Source: Acinetobacter lactucae (GTDB taxonomy: Bacteria > Pseudomonadota > Gammaproteobacteria > Pseudomonadales > Moraxellaceae). From it: a stretch of 64,000 bases of DNA. Positions 7,677 to 16,954 of the stretch are shown piece by piece. The position numbers were made by a program, and so were the translations under genes. The notes under the pieces were generated by a model. It was given only the letters and a program-made list of their open reading frames with translations, was not told the origin of the DNA and searched no databases. Each line of letters opens with the position of its first letter. Position 1 is the first letter of the stretch. The stretch lies in the NCBI RefSeq assembly GCF_001605885.1, contig NZ_LRPE01000039.1, positions 124,001-188,000 of the forward strand, in the 5' to 3' direction.

Positions 7677-8561
7677 ATGTCTAGTTCGACTCAGAAATCT
7701 CAGCTACATGCTTTGGGCTTTCTCATTCTCGCAATGCTAAGCGTACAAAGCAGCGCATCTTTAGCAAAAATTCTGTTTCAGAACTTTCCTGTGCTCACTG
7801 TCTCTGCAATGCGCTTATGTCTAGGTGCAATTATTCTTGCCATTATTTTTAGAATTTGGCGAATTAATTTTAGTCAGGTTCGTTGGAAAGCAATCTTGGC
7901 TTATGGATTTGCGCTTGCAGGAATGAACGCACTATTTTATCTGTCGATCGAACGCTTACCGATTGGAATTGCGGTTGCTTTTGAATTTATTGGCCCTTTA
8001 AGTGTGGCGTTATACCACGCACGCCAAAAATATGATTTTGTTTGGGTGAGCTTCGCAATTATTGGGCTGATTTTACTTTTTCCTTTCAATCAGGCTCATA
8101 GTTTAGATTGGATCGGCGTCTTATTTGCCATTAGCGCAGGCGCGTGTTGGGCACTTTATATTATTGCTGGGCAAAAACCTTCTGGCATTTCAGGCAATCA
8201 CACGGTGTGCCTGGGAATGAGTGTGGGTGCATGCATCTTATTACCCATTACCTTTTTTTCAGGGTCAATTGCACAAGTTATAGAACTTCCCAATCTTTTT
8301 TATTTTATTGGTTTAGCCATTTTAGCCAGTGCTCTCCCATTCTCTTTAGAAATGTTGGCACTTCGCAATTTGACGCCCTTAAGTTTTGGAACATTGATGA
8401 GCCTAGAACCCGCAGTTGCAGCGCTATCTGGTTTTATCTTTTTAGGCGAATATCTGTTATGGAACCAATGGCTAGCACTTGCAACCATTATTACAGCTTC
8501 TGTTGGTTGTACCATAACCACCCAAAAAGCTCGTCAAGAACGTGAAAAAACAGCAAGTTAA
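7677..8561 (+). CDS. RhtA-like EamA/DMT family exporter (copy 1)
   Basis: This is a ~294-residue inner-membrane protein with two EamA repeats and about 10 membrane helices. It closely resembles the threonine/homoserine exporter RhtA: FLSIERLPIGIAVAFEFIGPL, GAGACWALYI, ALPFSLEMLAL and GTLMSLEPAVAALSG all have direct counterparts there. A role in amino-acid export is therefore likely, but the substrate is not proven. The frame opens within the serA terminator at 7608; the ATG at 7677 is the plausible start, though its ribosome-binding site is weak. A paralogue follows at 8653. Confidence 0.85.
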   Translation: MSSSTQKSQLHALGFLILAMLSVQSSASLAKILFQNFPVLTVSAMRLCLGAIILAIIFRIWRINFSQVRWKAILAYGFALAGMNALFYLSIERLPIGIAVAFEFIGPLSVALYHARQKYDFVWVSFAIIGLILLFPFNQAHSLDWIGVLFAISAGACWALYIIAGQKPSGISGNHTVCLGMSVGACILLPITFFSGSIAQVIELPNLFYFIGLAILASALPFSLEMLALRNLTPLSFGTLMSLEPAVAALSGFIFLGEYLLWNQWLALATIITASVGCTITTQKARQEREKTAS

Positions 8562-8597
8562 TTTAATGAAATCCGCCAAGTAAAACACAGTATTCGT

Positions 8598-8603
8598 TAT
8601 AAT
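8598..8603 (+). promoter_or_regulatory. -10 element (TATAAT) before second exporter
   Basis: A perfect TATAAT lies 50 bases upstream of the second exporter. No good -35 is present, so it may need an activator or be chance. Confidence 0.3.
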
Positions 8604-8652
8604 TGTCCGCCATTATTTTTAGATATCAGATGAAGCGCTAGAGTATTTTTCC

Positions 8653-9516
8653 ATGCAAAATCTTCCAATTATTGCTGTGCTGTATATGATTTTGTCGATG
8701 GTTTCATACCAAATCAGCGCTTCATTTGCTAAACAGCTCATTGCGACATTAGACCCGCTCACCGTTACAGTTTTGAGACTAAGCTTTGCAACAATCATAG
8801 TCGCGATCATGTTCCGCTCTTGGAAAATCTGGTCACGCTTACCCTATTTAAAATGGCGTGATTTATTGATGTACTGCGCCTCTTTGGGGCTAATGAATAT
8901 CTTATTTTATACGTCGCTTGGAAAATTACCCCAAGGTATCGCCGTAGGCTTAGAGTTTATTGGTCCATTAGGTCTTGCACTTCTTTCTATCAAACAAAAG
9001 AGTGATTACATTTGGGTAGCACTTGCCATGTTAGGCATTGCACTCATGGTACCTTGGCAAAACCCAGTTCAACACAATTTTTCCTATATTGGCGCAGCAT
9101 GTGCGCTAGGGGCTGGACTTTGTTGGGCATTCTATATTTATTTCGGTCATAAAGTTGTGACCCAAAATATCGGGATGCATGCATTAACAATTGGGATCGG
9201 TGTTTCTGCAATTGCCTTATTGCCAATTGGAATCTGGCATAATGCTCCTGCATTACTTGAGACACAGTACTGGGGTAAAGCCTTACTTATTGCTGTGTTA
9301 GCGACTGCAATTCCATATGCACTCGATTTAATGGCTCTCAAACAACTCAATAAATTAACTTATGGGACTCTAACGAGTTTAGCACCAGCATTGGCAGCAT
9401 TAACGGGTTTCTTATTACTTCACGAAGAAATCAGCATGCTGCAATGGGTGGCTTTGGCTTGCGTAATGCTGGCCTCAATTGGTGTCACTTTAAGAAGTAC
9501 TAACAAAGCTGCATAG
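8653..9516 (+). CDS. RhtA-like EamA/DMT family exporter (copy 2)
   Basis: This 287-residue membrane protein has two EamA repeats and about 10 helices. It aligns along its length with the exporter just upstream (SASFAKQL, LGKLPQGIAVGLEFIGPLG, GAGLCWAFYIYFGHK, GTLTSLAPALAALTG), so the two are tandem paralogues. By family it probably exports small amino acids or similar metabolites. In the second repeat it reads SLAPALAAL where RhtA and copy 1 read SLEPAxAA, so a conserved glutamate is lost, which hints at a different substrate. It converges on the hemerythrin gene; only 7 bases separate the two stops and no terminator hairpin is obvious. Confidence 0.82.
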   Translation: MQNLPIIAVLYMILSMVSYQISASFAKQLIATLDPLTVTVLRLSFATIIVAIMFRSWKIWSRLPYLKWRDLLMYCASLGLMNILFYTSLGKLPQGIAVGLEFIGPLGLALLSIKQKSDYIWVALAMLGIALMVPWQNPVQHNFSYIGAACALGAGLCWAFYIYFGHKVVTQNIGMHALTIGIGVSAIALLPIGIWHNAPALLETQYWGKALLIAVLATAIPYALDLMALKQLNKLTYGTLTSLAPALAALTGFLLLHEEISMLQWVALACVMLASIGVTLRSTNKAA

Positions 9517-9523
9517 GTTTACT

Positions 9524-9967
9524 CTACTGCTGCTTTTTATACTTTTTATATTCCTTTAAATATTTATTACCCAGCGTTTCTTTTTCGCTGTCTTTAAGAA
9601 TTTTTCCGGCTTGCTGGAAAAATTTATGTTCTTCTTCTTTTAAATGATGATGGACTTTTTCACTCAACTGTTTGGCGGTTGCTAACCAGCTTGGACTACT
9701 CATATCAGTTTTTTCAAGTTGTTCGACCAACTCATCCATTTCATGATGTTCGGATAAAGCATGTCTCGTAATATCTAGCCCCACATCATCAAACATTAAA
9801 GGAATATAGAGGTAGCGATCTTCGGCAACTGAATGGGCATAAAGTTCATTTTTTAATGCATCAAATAATTCTTTTCGTTCTTCGGTTAAACCGTGTGTCT
9901 GAATGAGTTGTTCAGAAAGGTTACGTTGATTTTCATGGCTTTCTCTTAATGCTTCGAAAATATTCAT
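9524..9967 (-). CDS. Hemerythrin-domain protein
   Basis: This is a 147-residue, mostly helical protein with the HHE/hemerythrin pattern: H11 in helix 1 (ALRESHENQ), a histidine/glutamate pair in helix 2 (AHSVAEDRYLY), histidines in helix 3 (ALSEHHEMDELVEQL) and HHHLKEEEHKFF in helix 4. Such proteins bind a di-iron centre that can hold O2 or NO; roles in oxygen or nitrosative-stress sensing and iron storage have been proposed. It has no signal peptide, so is cytoplasmic. The ATG at 9967 has AGGAAGAG just before it; the upstream ATG at 9979 overlaps that site and is unlikely. The C-terminus is lysine-rich. Confidence 0.85.
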   Translation of the reverse strand: MNIFEALRESHENQRNLSEQLIQTHGLTEERKELFDALKNELYAHSVAEDRYLYIPLMFDDVGLDITRHALSEHHEMDELVEQLEKTDMSSPSWLATAKQLSEKVHHHLKEEEHKFFQQAGKILKDSEKETLGNKYLKEYKKYKKQQ

Positions 9968-10130
9968 TCTCTTCCTCATTTTTTAGCTAAAAAATCTTTT
10001 TTATTTCAAGGTTTATCATACGTTGAAATTTATAATGTTTAAGTAGCTTAAAATGAGACTATTTTTTACACAGTTTTCTTTCTAGTAAATTTCTGTAATG
10101 ATTTTTATATTTCTAGCTTTAAATGATACA

Positions 10131-10176
10131 TAAAAGTATGAACTGCTTTCTAAGATCAGCTCATACTTTTTTTATT
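10131..10176. terminator. Intrinsic terminator, TSUP operon end
   Basis: AAAGTATGA/TCATACTTT arms with a 19-base loop and T-rich tracts on both sides. It follows the TSUP gene on the minus strand; the plus-strand tail is the stronger. Confidence 0.65.
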
Positions 10177-10180
10177 TGAC

Positions 10181-10957
10181 TTAGCCTGTAACAAACATTT
10201 GATAGCCCAGACGGCAAATCAGGATACTCACCAAAATTAAAAAGATAATACGGACAAAACCACTACCGTATTTAAGCGCAGTACGTACCCCAACAATAGA
10301 ACCTAGCACGTTAGCTACAGCCATCATTAAACCAATATGTAAAATCGCGTGTCCAGTTGGAATGAGGAAACTCAATGCAGCCAAGTTCGTCATAAAATTA
10401 CCGATTTTAGACAAAGCTGAAGCATGTAAGAAATCAACTTGTAAAAAACGGATAAAGAAGAAAATAAAGAAGCTACCTGTACCCGGCCCAAAAATACCGT
10501 CATAAAAACCAATGGCCAAACTACCAATAGCAGCTAAAATTAACATTTTCGTGGTAATTTTTTGCTCGGTATGAACTTGACCGAAGTTCTTTTTAACTAG
10601 GGTATAAATTGCGATCACAATCAACATGACGAACACGAAAGGACGTAATACCGATTGGGGAATAAGTGACAAACATGCAGCGCCGGCAAAAGAACTAATC
10701 AAGGCACAAATGGCAATAACGGCTAAAAGCTTCCATTGCAACTTTACTTTCTTAGCAAAGGTATAAGCCGCCGACGCCGTACCAAAAATAGATGAGACTT
10801 TATTGGTACCAATCACGGTAGCAGTCGACATGTTAGGAAAAGTACTCATGATCCCGGGAATCTGGATGAGTCCACCGCCGCCTACAGCAGCATCAATTGC
10901 TCCTGCAGTAAACGCAAAAAAGATCAAACTAAGGATAACATCCCATTCCATGCCCAT
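10181..10957 (-). CDS. TSUP (TauE/SafE) family permease
   Basis: This 258-residue protein has about 8 membrane segments and the two inverted glycine-rich motifs of the TSUP family: AIDAAVGGGGLIQIPG (residues 20-35) and GFYDGIFGPGTGSF (150-163). Family members move sulfite, sulfoacetate, sulfolactate or related organosulfur anions across the inner membrane. The substrate cannot be told from sequence. It starts 19 bases after the truB stop on the same strand and is probably cotranscribed with it, which says little about function. An ATG two codons later is an alternative start. Confidence 0.85.
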   Translation of the reverse strand: MGMEWDVILSLIFFAFTAGAIDAAVGGGGLIQIPGIMSTFPNMSTATVIGTNKVSSIFGTASAAYTFAKKVKLQWKLLAVIAICALISSFAGAACLSLIPQSVLRPFVFVMLIVIAIYTLVKKNFGQVHTEQKITTKMLILAAIGSLAIGFYDGIFGPGTGSFFIFFFIRFLQVDFLHASALSKIGNFMTNLAALSFLIPTGHAILHIGLMMAVANVLGSIVGVRTALKYGSGFVRIIFLILVSILICRLGYQMFVTG

Positions 10958-10976
10958 GTTCTATACTCTACATCTA

Positions 10977-11882
10977 CTACAAATTTAAGATACGCTTAGG
11001 TACCAACCGTTTTTTATCGGTAATCTCGGCTAAGCCTAAACAGCGCTCACCCGAAAACACCAAAACTTCTGCTTCTGCAGAATGCTCAATATTGCTTTCT
11101 AAACCGTTACAAAAGTATTTTTCACGCCCTTCCGGAACTTGAATTTTCAAGAAATGGTCAACCGGAGCATAAACTGGAAGTAGCAAGGCTTCTCTTTGCT
11201 CTTCTGTTAAGCTTTCTAGATATTCAATGGTATAACTCGGTATAAGCTCAAAATGTCCTGTTTGAGTCCGGTTTAGCATCGTTAAATGCCCACCACAGCC
11301 AAGTGCCTCACCAATATCTTCACCTAATACACGGATGTATGTCCCTTTAGAACAGGTTACATCCAGAGTGATACTATTTTCGGTAAACTCAATAAGCTCT
11401 AAAGCATAAATCGTGACTGGACGCGCTTCTCGCTCAATCTCTATACCTTTTCTCGCCAACTCATATAACGGCTTACCTTCTTTTTTCAAAGCTGAATACA
11501 TGGGCGGAACTTGTTGAATATCGCCTCTAAACTTTTCTAAAGTTTGTTCAATAAGTTCTTGGTCAAGAACAGGAATAGGGCGCTCTTGTAAAATCTCCCC
11601 TTCCACATCACCTGTTGTTGTGGTCTGTCCTAATCGAACAGTGGTTTGATAACGCTTTGTTGAGTCCAGCAAATAATGTGAGAACTTGGTCGCTTCTCCT
11701 AAACAAATCGGGAGCAAACCTGTCGCCAAGGGGTCTAACGCTCCAGTATGGCCTGCTTTTTGAGCGCGATATAACCAACGCACTTTTTGCAAAGCCGCAT
11801 TTGAACTTAAGCCTAATGGTTTATTTAATAGAAATACACCACTGATATGGCGACGAGAAATTTTTTGATTTTTTGTCGTCAT
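10977..11882 (-). CDS. truB: TruB, tRNA pseudouridine-55 synthase
   Basis: This 301-residue enzyme isomerises U55 in the T-arm of tRNAs to pseudouridine. The catalytic aspartate is D50 in the motif [15 protein letters not shown], followed by the [19 protein letters not shown] and [14 protein letters not shown] signatures. The length is typical of the bacterial family. In many bacteria truB follows rbfA or infB; here it stands alone with a TSUP permease gene downstream. Confidence 0.95.
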   Translation of the reverse strand: MTTKNQKISRRHISGVFLLNKPLGLSSNAALQKVRWLYRAQKAGHTGALDPLATGLLPICLGEATKFSHYLLDSTKRYQTTVRLGQTTTTGDVEGEILQERPIPVLDQELIEQTLEKFRGDIQQVPPMYSALKKEGKPLYELARKGIEIEREARPVTIYALELIEFTENSITLDVTCSKGTYIRVLGEDIGEALGCGGHLTMLNRTQTGHFELIPSYTIEYLESLTEEQREALLLPVYAPVDHFLKIQVPEGREKYFCNGLESNIEHSAEAEVLVFSGERCLGLAEITDKKRLVPKRILNL

Positions 11883-12035
11883 TTTTACTGGAACACAAAG
11901 CTAGAAAAAAGTGCCGACATGTTAGCAAATTCGGCAAGATATTTTCACAATATTTAGGTGCCTTTTCACTTATTTTATGGCACATTAATGATCGAGTAAA
12001 AAAACAACAAATTAAAACTTAAGGAAGATATCTTT

Positions 12036-13067
12036 ATGCAAGGGATGCAGAAGAAGGTATTGTGGTGCGTGCTCGGATTTTTTATTCTGGGCCTCATTGC
12101 ATGTGTATATTGGCTAAGCCCAGAATCAAAAAATACATCGACTCAAATAAATCAGAATGAAGCTAAAAGCTTAGCATCTGTTCCACCTACAAATCATTCA
12201 TCGCTAAATGCAGATGCTTACCATAGTAAAAGTCAGCAAGATACCCAAGTTAACTGTCAGTTAAAAATTGATAGTTCTCAACATTTGGTCGTTAATAGTC
12301 AAACACGTGACTGCTTTGAATATTTTATTACCCAATATGGCGAAAACGATTTAGAGCAAATTAAAAATCACTTTGGACAATTTATTCAGGGAAAATATTT
12401 AGAGCCAGCTCGCTCACAGATTCTGGATTTATGGACCCGTTACTTAAAATACCGTGAGCAGCTTGCTCAAATCCAAACACCGTCATCAAAACATCAAGAT
12501 AAAAATTATTTTCAAAAGATTTTTAATTCAATTCAAGATCTAAGAAAACGTTTCTTTTCAAATTCTGAAATTGAAGGACTCTTCTCAACTGAAGATATCT
12601 ATCAGAACTACACGCTAGATCGTATGCAAATACTTGAGGACTCTTCTTTAAGCGAAATTGAAAAGGCTCAAAAACTTAAAGAACGCTTTGAACAACTACC
12701 AGAAGACTGGCAACAAAACCTACAAGAGCTCTCTAAACTTGATGATTTACATACACTGACCAAACAAATTAAAGCACGCAATGGTTCAGCAGAAGAACTT
12801 AGACAAATGCGTACAGCACTCGTTGGAGCTGAAGCAACGCAAAGACTAGAAACATTAGATACACAACGTAGTGCTTGGCAGCAAAGGGTCACAAGTTACC
12901 TGAGTGGACGAGATGAAATTATTAAAAGCAATATGAGTGATAGCGCTAAAAACCAAGCCATACAACAATTACGCCAACAACAATTTAACTCATCACAAGA
13001 ACAATTAAGACTTCGAACTTTTGAAACGGTCCATGATCAGGGAGGTGAACTGCCATTTAATTATTAA
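12036..13067 (+). CDS. lipB: Lipase-specific foldase (LifO/LipB)
   Basis: This 343-residue steric chaperone folds the neighbouring lipase in the periplasm. Residues ~9-27 form an N-terminal membrane anchor, followed by a variable low-complexity linker (to ~70) and a helical chaperone domain. RDCFEYFIT at residues 91-99 matches the foldase motif Rx1x2FDY(F/C)L(S/T)A, and RKRFFSNSEIEGLF (170-183) matches the second conserved block. AAGGAAG lies 8 bases before the ATG. The gene precedes the lipase, the order known in Acinetobacter and the reverse of Pseudomonas, where the lipase comes first. Confidence 0.92.
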   Translation: MQGMQKKVLWCVLGFFILGLIACVYWLSPESKNTSTQINQNEAKSLASVPPTNHSSLNADAYHSKSQQDTQVNCQLKIDSSQHLVVNSQTRDCFEYFITQYGENDLEQIKNHFGQFIQGKYLEPARSQILDLWTRYLKYREQLAQIQTPSSKHQDKNYFQKIFNSIQDLRKRFFSNSEIEGLFSTEDIYQNYTLDRMQILEDSSLSEIEKAQKLKERFEQLPEDWQQNLQELSKLDDLHTLTKQIKARNGSAEELRQMRTALVGAEATQRLETLDTQRSAWQQRVTSYLSGRDEIIKSNMSDSAKNQAIQQLRQQQFNSSQEQLRLRTFETVHDQGGELPFNY

Positions 13068-13149
13068 GCCTTTCCTTTTAGGGACTGGCTAAAAATTCAC
13101 TAGCAGTAAGAAGCTGCTTTTCATACAAAATAAAAATAGTGAGTAAAAA

Positions 13150-14124
13150 ATGAAAAGGAAGTTAATATATTTTTGCGCTGCGATGCTCTCAGGACTGAGT
13201 ATTTCAGCGGCCCATGCCACAAATGCTGAACAAGTTAAAAACTCGTTCGTTTATTCATCTTACGCACAAACCAAATATCCAATGGTTTTTAACCATGGTA
13301 TGGCAGGTTTTAACCGAGTTGGAACAGATACCCTTGGTCTCGATTACTGGTACCAAATTCTTCCAGACCTTGCTCGTAATGGAGGAAATGTTTGGGCGAC
13401 AAGAGTATCCCCATTTAACTCAACAGAAATGCGTGGAGAACAACTTGCCCAGCAAGTAGAAGAGATCATTGCCATTACTGGCAAACCTAAAGTCAACTTA
13501 ATCGGTCATAGCCATGGGGGCCCGACAATTCGTTATGTGGCCGGTATCATGCCAGAAAAAATTGCCTCACTCACCACAATTGGTGCACCTCATAAGGGAT
13601 CACCAATGGCAGATGTCATACTGAATGTTGAGGGTACTCCTCTTTCAGGCGTAGCAACGTTAGTAAACTGGTTTTCAGCAGCCATTACTTGGGCAGGAGG
13701 CTTAGATCCAACAAGCTATCCACACGATTCTTTAGCAGGCGCTCATAGCTTATCTACGCAAGGTTCTGCAAAATTTAATGCTCAGTTCCCAATGGGTATA
13801 CCAACTACTTCTTGTGGTGAAGGGACATATCAAGAGAAAGGTATCTATATGTATTCTTTCTCAGGAAATAAAGCTCTCACCAACCCATTAGACCCATTTG
13901 ATATTGCGCTAACAGGCAGTAGTTTAGTAGTCGATCCATTCGGTGATAATGATGGACTTGTTTCCAGATGCAGTGCCAAATTTGGTAAAACAATTCGTGA
14001 TGATTACAACTGGAACCATTTAGATGAAGTGAACCAAGTACTTGGGGTACGTTCTATTTTTGCTTCCGATCCTGTCTCGGTTTACCGTCAACATGCCAAC
14101 CGTTTAAAACTTCAAGGATTATAG
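13150..14124 (+). CDS. lipA: Secreted triacylglycerol lipase (family I)
   Basis: This 324-residue lipase carries a cleavable signal peptide (MKRKLIYF… to about AHA at residue 23). Ser121 in GHSHGG is the nucleophile; Asp268 (NDGLVSRC) and His290 (NHLDEVNQ) complete the triad. NHGMAG (48-53) forms the oxyanion region, and Cys222/Cys274 match the conserved disulfide of Pseudomonas-type family I lipases. Such enzymes cross the inner membrane by Sec, fold with the foldase encoded 82 bases upstream, and leave by type II secretion. The protein ends with the conserved VYRQHANRLK stretch. A strong terminator follows. Confidence 0.95.
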   Translation: MKRKLIYFCAAMLSGLSISAAHATNAEQVKNSFVYSSYAQTKYPMVFNHGMAGFNRVGTDTLGLDYWYQILPDLARNGGNVWATRVSPFNSTEMRGEQLAQQVEEIIAITGKPKVNLIGHSHGGPTIRYVAGIMPEKIASLTTIGAPHKGSPMADVILNVEGTPLSGVATLVNWFSAAITWAGGLDPTSYPHDSLAGAHSLSTQGSAKFNAQFPMGIPTTSCGEGTYQEKGIYMYSFSGNKALTNPLDPFDIALTGSSLVVDPFGDNDGLVSRCSAKFGKTIRDDYNWNHLDEVNQVLGVRSIFASDPVSVYRQHANRLKLQGL

Positions 14125-14133
14125 TTTTTAAAC

Positions 14134-14162
14134 AAAAAATGCGCCAAAAGGCGCATTTTTTT
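14134..14162. terminator. Bidirectional terminator, lipA / rplS
   Basis: AAAAAATGCGCC/GGCGCATTTTTT with a 4-base loop between converging genes. Confidence 0.9.
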
Positions 14163-14175
14163 ACTCGCTATAAGC

Positions 14176-14544
14176 TTACGCTTTACGAGCTGGTAATTTT
14201 TCACGAATACGTGCAGCTTTACCAGACAAGTCACGAAGGTAGTAAAGTTTAGCACGACGAACGTCACCACGACGTTTCACTTCGATTTTAGCAACAACTG
14301 GTGAATGAGTTTGGAATACACGCTCAACACCAACACCGCTAGAAATTTTACGTACTGTGAACGCAGAGTTCAAACCACGGTTTTTCTTAGCGATTACAAC
14401 ACCTTCAAATGCTTGAAGACGTTCACGATCACCCTCTTTTACTTTTACTTGAACGATGACAGTGTCACCAGGAGCAAAAGCAGGGATATCAGATTTTAAC
14501 TGTGCATTTTCAACAGCTTGAACTAAAGGATGTTTACCACTCAT
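14176..14544 (-). CDS. rplS: Ribosomal protein bL19
   Basis: This is a 122-residue large-subunit protein located at the 30S-50S interface. The usual L19 features are present: [30 protein letters not shown] and the basic C-terminus [18 protein letters not shown]. The ATG at 14544 has GGAGATT 7 bases upstream; the longer frame to 14616 lacks support. It is the last gene of rpsP-rimM-trmD-rplS. The 219-base gap before it is unusually large for this operon and contains small hairpins, so extra regulation or a separate promoter is possible. Confidence 0.96.
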   Translation of the reverse strand: MSGKHPLVQAVENAQLKSDIPAFAPGDTVIVQVKVKEGDRERLQAFEGVVIAKKNRGLNSAFTVRKISSGVGVERVFQTHSPVVAKIEVKRRGDVRRAKLYYLRDLSGKAARIREKLPARKA

Positions 14545-14763
14545 TGTGGGAATCTCCAATATGTGCGGAGTCAGAAGAGGTCTGAGGTTCCGCTGGGGAT
14601 AGAGGCTAAAGCGCATATCAACCCGTTTATCTTTCCCTTTACGACAATATGTCTATAAAGAGCCTTTAAATATACATAAAACTATTCATTAAATAGAATT
14701 ATGCTTTAACTCGAAGCACTGCTTCTCGTCTGGTTGCAGAACTTTCGTTCTTGAGAATAACGA

Positions 14764-15519
14764 TTAAGAATTACCGTCATTCTCTTGCGTATCTTTTAGC
14801 CATTTCTTTTGCTGCTTAGTCAACTCAACCTTTTCGACCAACTCTGGTCGGCGCTCTAGAGTTCGTTGATATCGCTGCAAAAAGCGCCATTTTTCAATGT
14901 TGCCATGATGTCCAGATTTTAATACCTCTGGCACATCCAGCCCTTCAAAATGGTCAGGCTTTGTATATTGTGGACAATCTAAAAGACCATCAACAAAAGA
15001 ATCTTGTACTGCTGATTGTTCATCTGACATTACATTCGGCAAACGGCGAATAATACTGTCAAGTAACACCATAGCGGGCAGTTCACCACCAGATAAAACA
15101 TAATCACCAATTGACCATTCTTGATCAACATAATGCTGGATCAAACGTTCATCTACTCCCTCATAACGTCCACACAGTACAATTAAGCCGTCATAATCGA
15201 CAAACTGCTGTACTGCCTGTTCATTTAAGGTTTTGCCTTGTGGGGACATATACACCACAGGGACATGAACATGTCCTGCTTGTGAGGCAAGCTGTTTGGC
15301 ATGTGCAATTGCTTTCGCCAAAGGCTCAGCCATCATCACCATACCGGGGCCACCACCAAATGGACGTTCATCCACTCTTCTGTAGTTTCCCTCAGCAAAA
15401 TCACGAGGATTAATACAAGTGACTTGTACAATATCTCGTTTTGCCGCACGTCCGCTGATGCCGTAAGCTGTAATCGCTTCAAACATTTCAGGAAAAAGCG
15501 TAATGACTGCAAAAAACAT
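14764..15519 (-). CDS. trmD: TrmD, tRNA (guanine-37-N1) methyltransferase
   Basis: This 251-residue SPOUT methyltransferase makes m1G37 next to the anticodon and prevents +1 frameshifts. The N-terminal [15 protein letters not shown], the [16 protein letters not shown] loop and the knot region ([27 protein letters not shown]) are all typical. GAGGAG precedes the ATG. It lies 42 bases downstream of rimM. Confidence 0.96.
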   Translation of the reverse strand: MFFAVITLFPEMFEAITAYGISGRAAKRDIVQVTCINPRDFAEGNYRRVDERPFGGGPGMVMMAEPLAKAIAHAKQLASQAGHVHVPVVYMSPQGKTLNEQAVQQFVDYDGLIVLCGRYEGVDERLIQHYVDQEWSIGDYVLSGGELPAMVLLDSIIRRLPNVMSDEQSAVQDSFVDGLLDCPQYTKPDHFEGLDVPEVLKSGHHGNIEKWRFLQRYQRTLERRPELVEKVELTKQQKKWLKDTQENDGNS

Positions 15520-15561
15520 TACAGACTCCTCTATTTTCCTGCTGTATTAATCCTAAAAGGA

Positions 15562-16110
15562 TTAATAATCTACGCCCCAATTGACGTAAATACGACCAGC
15601 TTCAAGATCAACACGTTGTACTACATCTTTATGCCAAGGAATCATGCGCTCTTCTGAATCAATGCTGTCTGGGGTAGCATGCACCACCATCACATCATTA
15701 GCTCCAGTTTCAAACAACTCATGAATTTTCCCTAAGTTTACTTCCTGTTCTTCTTCATCAAGACCTAACACGGTTAAGCCCTTCAAATCTGACCAGTAGT
15801 ACTCATCCACATCTGCTTTTGGCAGTTGAGACTTAGCAATCCAGATATTAGCGCCAACCAAGCTTTCCGCTCCAGTGCGATCACTCACACCCTTCAACGC
15901 GACAACTAGGCCTTTGCCATGGGGTTTCCAACGTTTTACATCTATTGTTTGCCAACCGGCCTTGGTCTCAATGTACCAAGGCAGGTAGTCAAACATGTTG
16001 CTCATAGGTTCTGTATTTGAATACACCCAGAGCCACCCATTCAATCCATAAGCTGAACGTAACTGTCCAATCTGAATACGATCTTCGGGAACATTCTGTG
16101 TTGATGTCAT
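15562..16110 (-). CDS. rimM: RimM, 16S rRNA processing factor
   Basis: This 182-residue protein assists maturation of the 30S head by binding uS19. The N-terminal IGQLRSAYGLNGWLWVYSNTE (RimM domain) and the C-terminal PRC-barrel part (YYWSDLKGLTVLG, IPWHKDVVQRVDLEAGRIYVNW) are clear. It sits 19 bases after rpsP. Confidence 0.95.
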   Translation of the reverse strand: MTSTQNVPEDRIQIGQLRSAYGLNGWLWVYSNTEPMSNMFDYLPWYIETKAGWQTIDVKRWKPHGKGLVVALKGVSDRTGAESLVGANIWIAKSQLPKADVDEYYWSDLKGLTVLGLDEEEQEVNLGKIHELFETGANDVMVVHATPDSIDSEERMIPWHKDVVQRVDLEAGRIYVNWGVDY

Positions 16111-16129
16111 GGGCTACCTACTACAAAAA

Positions 16130-16381
16130 TTATGCAGTAGCTTTTTTAGCTTGAGCAGCTAAAGAAGCAACACGTTCAGAAGGTTGAGCACCTTGAGAAA
16201 CCCAGTGAGCAAAACGGTCAGCGTCTAAACGAAGTTTTTCTGCTTGACCTTGTGCAGTCGGGTTAAAGAAACCGATACGCTCGATGAAACGACCATCACG
16301 TGCATTGCGGCTGTCAGTCACAACGATTTGATAGAATGGACGTTTTTTTGCGCCGCCACGTGCTAAACGAATAACAACCAT
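16130..16381 (-). CDS. rpsP: Ribosomal protein bS16
   Basis: This is an 83-residue small-subunit protein. [35 protein letters not shown] and [17 protein letters not shown] identify it. The start at 16381 is the standard bS16 N-terminus; AAGG lies 9 bases upstream. It heads the rpsP-rimM-trmD-rplS operon. On its strand TAGAAT (16467-16462) is a likely -10, inside an AGGGCGA/TCGCCCT dyad (16454-16482). Confidence 0.96.
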   Translation of the reverse strand: MVVIRLARGGAKKRPFYQIVVTDSRNARDGRFIERIGFFNPTAQGQAEKLRLDADRFAHWVSQGAQPSERVASLAAQAKKATA

Positions 16382-16453
16382 GATAAAAGCCTTATAATTC
16401 TTACGGATTATCCCTGCGCCGACCATCGGCAACACTTCAAACCCCTTTCATAG

Positions 16454-16482
16454 AGGGCGACATTCTACGTGATTTTCGCCCT
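16454..16482. promoter_or_regulatory. Dyad overlapping probable rpsP promoter
   Basis: Perfect 7-bp arms AGGGCGA/TCGCCCT surround a minus-strand TAGAAT -10. A 17-base spacer leads to a weak TTTCTT -35. It may be a promoter-overlapping operator or the foot of a hairpin; no T-tract follows, so it is not a terminator. Confidence 0.4.
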
Positions 16483-16528
16483 GAAAGAAAGATTATTTTT
16501 TGAGTTATCCGCAGTTTTGAATTTAAAA

Positions 16529-16954
16529 TTACTGTAGCCAATTTGATGTGGCAGATAACGCACAATCAGTTGCACCTTTTGCCCAAAATTTTTGCCCTTG
16601 ATCATTAAGACAAATGATCCCATCACTAGCTTGAGAACTAGTAGCAATAGGTGTAGCAGTTAACACCCAGCTTGAATCAGTTATGCTAGCAAAAGCTAAG
16701 TTATATAGGGCTTGGCCTTGTTGAGGACTGACACTAGAACCATAAATCGAAGTAATCGTCGCATTCGACGGATAACGATTGTGAACTACTTTTTCTGATT
16801 CTAATGTTTGGGCAATATTCATCATTTCAGATTGAACAGCTGTACGATGCCCTTTGCGTAAATACTGCAAATACGAAGGTGTCGCTATAGCTGCTAAAAT
16901 TGCAATTATTGCTACTACAATCATGAGTTCTATTAAGGTAAAACCATTCTTCAT
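16529..16954 (-). CDS. pilE: PilE/ComF-like type IV (minor) pilin
   Basis: This is a 141-residue prepilin. The short leader MKNG is cleaved by PilD before FTLIELMIVVAIIAILAAIA, with Glu5 of the mature protein present. The C-terminal head has two cysteines (ICLND and ATDCAL), probably a disulfide loop. It is the last gene of the minor-pilin operon, resembling PilE of Pseudomonas and ComE/ComF of A. baylyi. The ATG at 16954 overlaps the preceding stop as ATGA, so the TTG-started extension to 16960 is rejected. No terminator is seen before rpsP. Confidence 0.85.
   Translation of the reverse strand: MKNGFTLIELMIVVAIIAILAAIATPSYLQYLRKGHRTAVQSEMMNIAQTLESEKVVHNRYPSNATITSIYGSSVSPQQGQALYNLAFASITDSSWVLTATPIATSSQASDGIICLNDQGQKFWAKGATDCALSATSNWLQ

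Noticed and set aside
11960..12000. TGGCAC motif upstream of lipB as a sigma-54 promoter
   Set aside because: The -12 GC is missing at the required distance.
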